A stretch of 39,777 nt of DNA from Methanomassiliicoccaceae archaeon UBA328. GTDB taxonomy: Archaea > Thermoplasmatota > Thermoplasmata > Methanomassiliicoccales > Methanomethylophilaceae. Location of the stretch: assembly GCA_002506905.1 (NCBI GenBank), contig DAYM01000003.1, positions 1 to 39,777 of the forward strand, given 5' to 3'. The first letter of the stretch is position 1. Each line of letters begins with the position of its first letter. Made by a program: the position numbers and the translations under genes. The notes beneath the pieces are model-generated. The model was not told the origin of the DNA and ran no database searches. It worked only from the letters and a program-made list of their open reading frames with translations. Shown in pieces: positions 39,723 to 39,777 of the stretch.

Positions 39723-39777
39723 ATGGACGATGATGATAATGAAGAAGAAGTGGAAAAAGTGGCTGACAGCGTGTCTG
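39723..39777 (+). CDS. Start of a gene with an acidic N-terminus, cut by window edge
   Basis: 18 codons are visible from the ATG at 39723: MDDDDNEEEVEKVADSVS. Too short to identify. Divergent from ipk across 69 bases. It could be a chance start. Confidence 0.4.
   Translation, partial: MDDDDNEEEVEKVADSVS

Overview
The window is archaeal and most likely comes from a methanogen of the order Methanomassiliicoccales, in the Ca. Methanomethylophilus / Methanomethylophilaceae range. That placement is inference. The supporting facts are archaeal class II GAPDH, archaeal PGK, RadB, Bud32, ribosomal proteins L18e-L13-S9 followed by RpoN, isopentenyl phosphate kinase with type 2 IPP isomerase and a GGPP synthase, tRNA genes without an encoded CCA, TATA-box promoters and a compact layout with many ATGA overlaps. 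No 16S or mcr gene is present to settle it.

Layout. 1-1586 (-): acetolactate synthase, cut by the window edge. 1704-3967 (+): gap-pgk. 4006-4230 (-): small zinc-ribbon protein. 4372-11063 (-): a lysine operon in the order lrp-dapA-dapB-lysC-lysA-dapF-dapL, covering every step from aspartate except aspartate-semialdehyde dehydrogenase. 11243-13782: an MscS channel diverging from an A24 prepilin peptidase. 13775-15713 (-): thiL-amrS. 15818-18955 (+): a LarA-family racemase, an HdrD-like iron-sulfur protein, and folP. 18952-19149 (-): DUF2116-like membrane zinc ribbon.

19237-21225 (+) is the most striking locus: four tightly packed genes for a compact E1-like enzyme, an 80-residue ubiquitin-like protein ending GGF, an E2 with HPN and catalytic Cys, and an Rpn11-like JAMM protease. 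It reads as a self-contained, eukaryote-like protein-modification operon without an obvious E3.

21226-22859 (-): a xylose isomerase/AP-endonuclease-like TIM barrel and HxlB. 23019-25219 (+): a membrane-anchored secreted repeat protein broken by a frameshift. 25365-26881 (+): L18e, L13, S9, RpoN, tRNA-Pro(GGG). 26882-33293 is an accessory stretch between two inward-facing tRNA-Pro genes. It holds a microprotein, a four-TM protein, a truncated PstS, a VIT/CCC1-like protein, an HD hydrolase and a multiply frameshifted adhesin-like gene of foreign-looking, AT-richer sequence. 33435-36836 returns to core genes (CsaA, RdgB, Bud32, AIM24, a 2-TM protein, RadB). 36839-39653 (-) is the isoprenoid operon ipk-fni-idsA, and a further gene starts at 39723 (+).

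Two sequence habits recur. CGCG-rich inverted repeats sit just upstream of several TATA boxes. Convergent genes end back to back in palindromes built on TCTGATCAGA, in which the two stop codons abut. Several other inverted repeats look like operators. All motif statements come from reading by eye; nothing was searched against a database.
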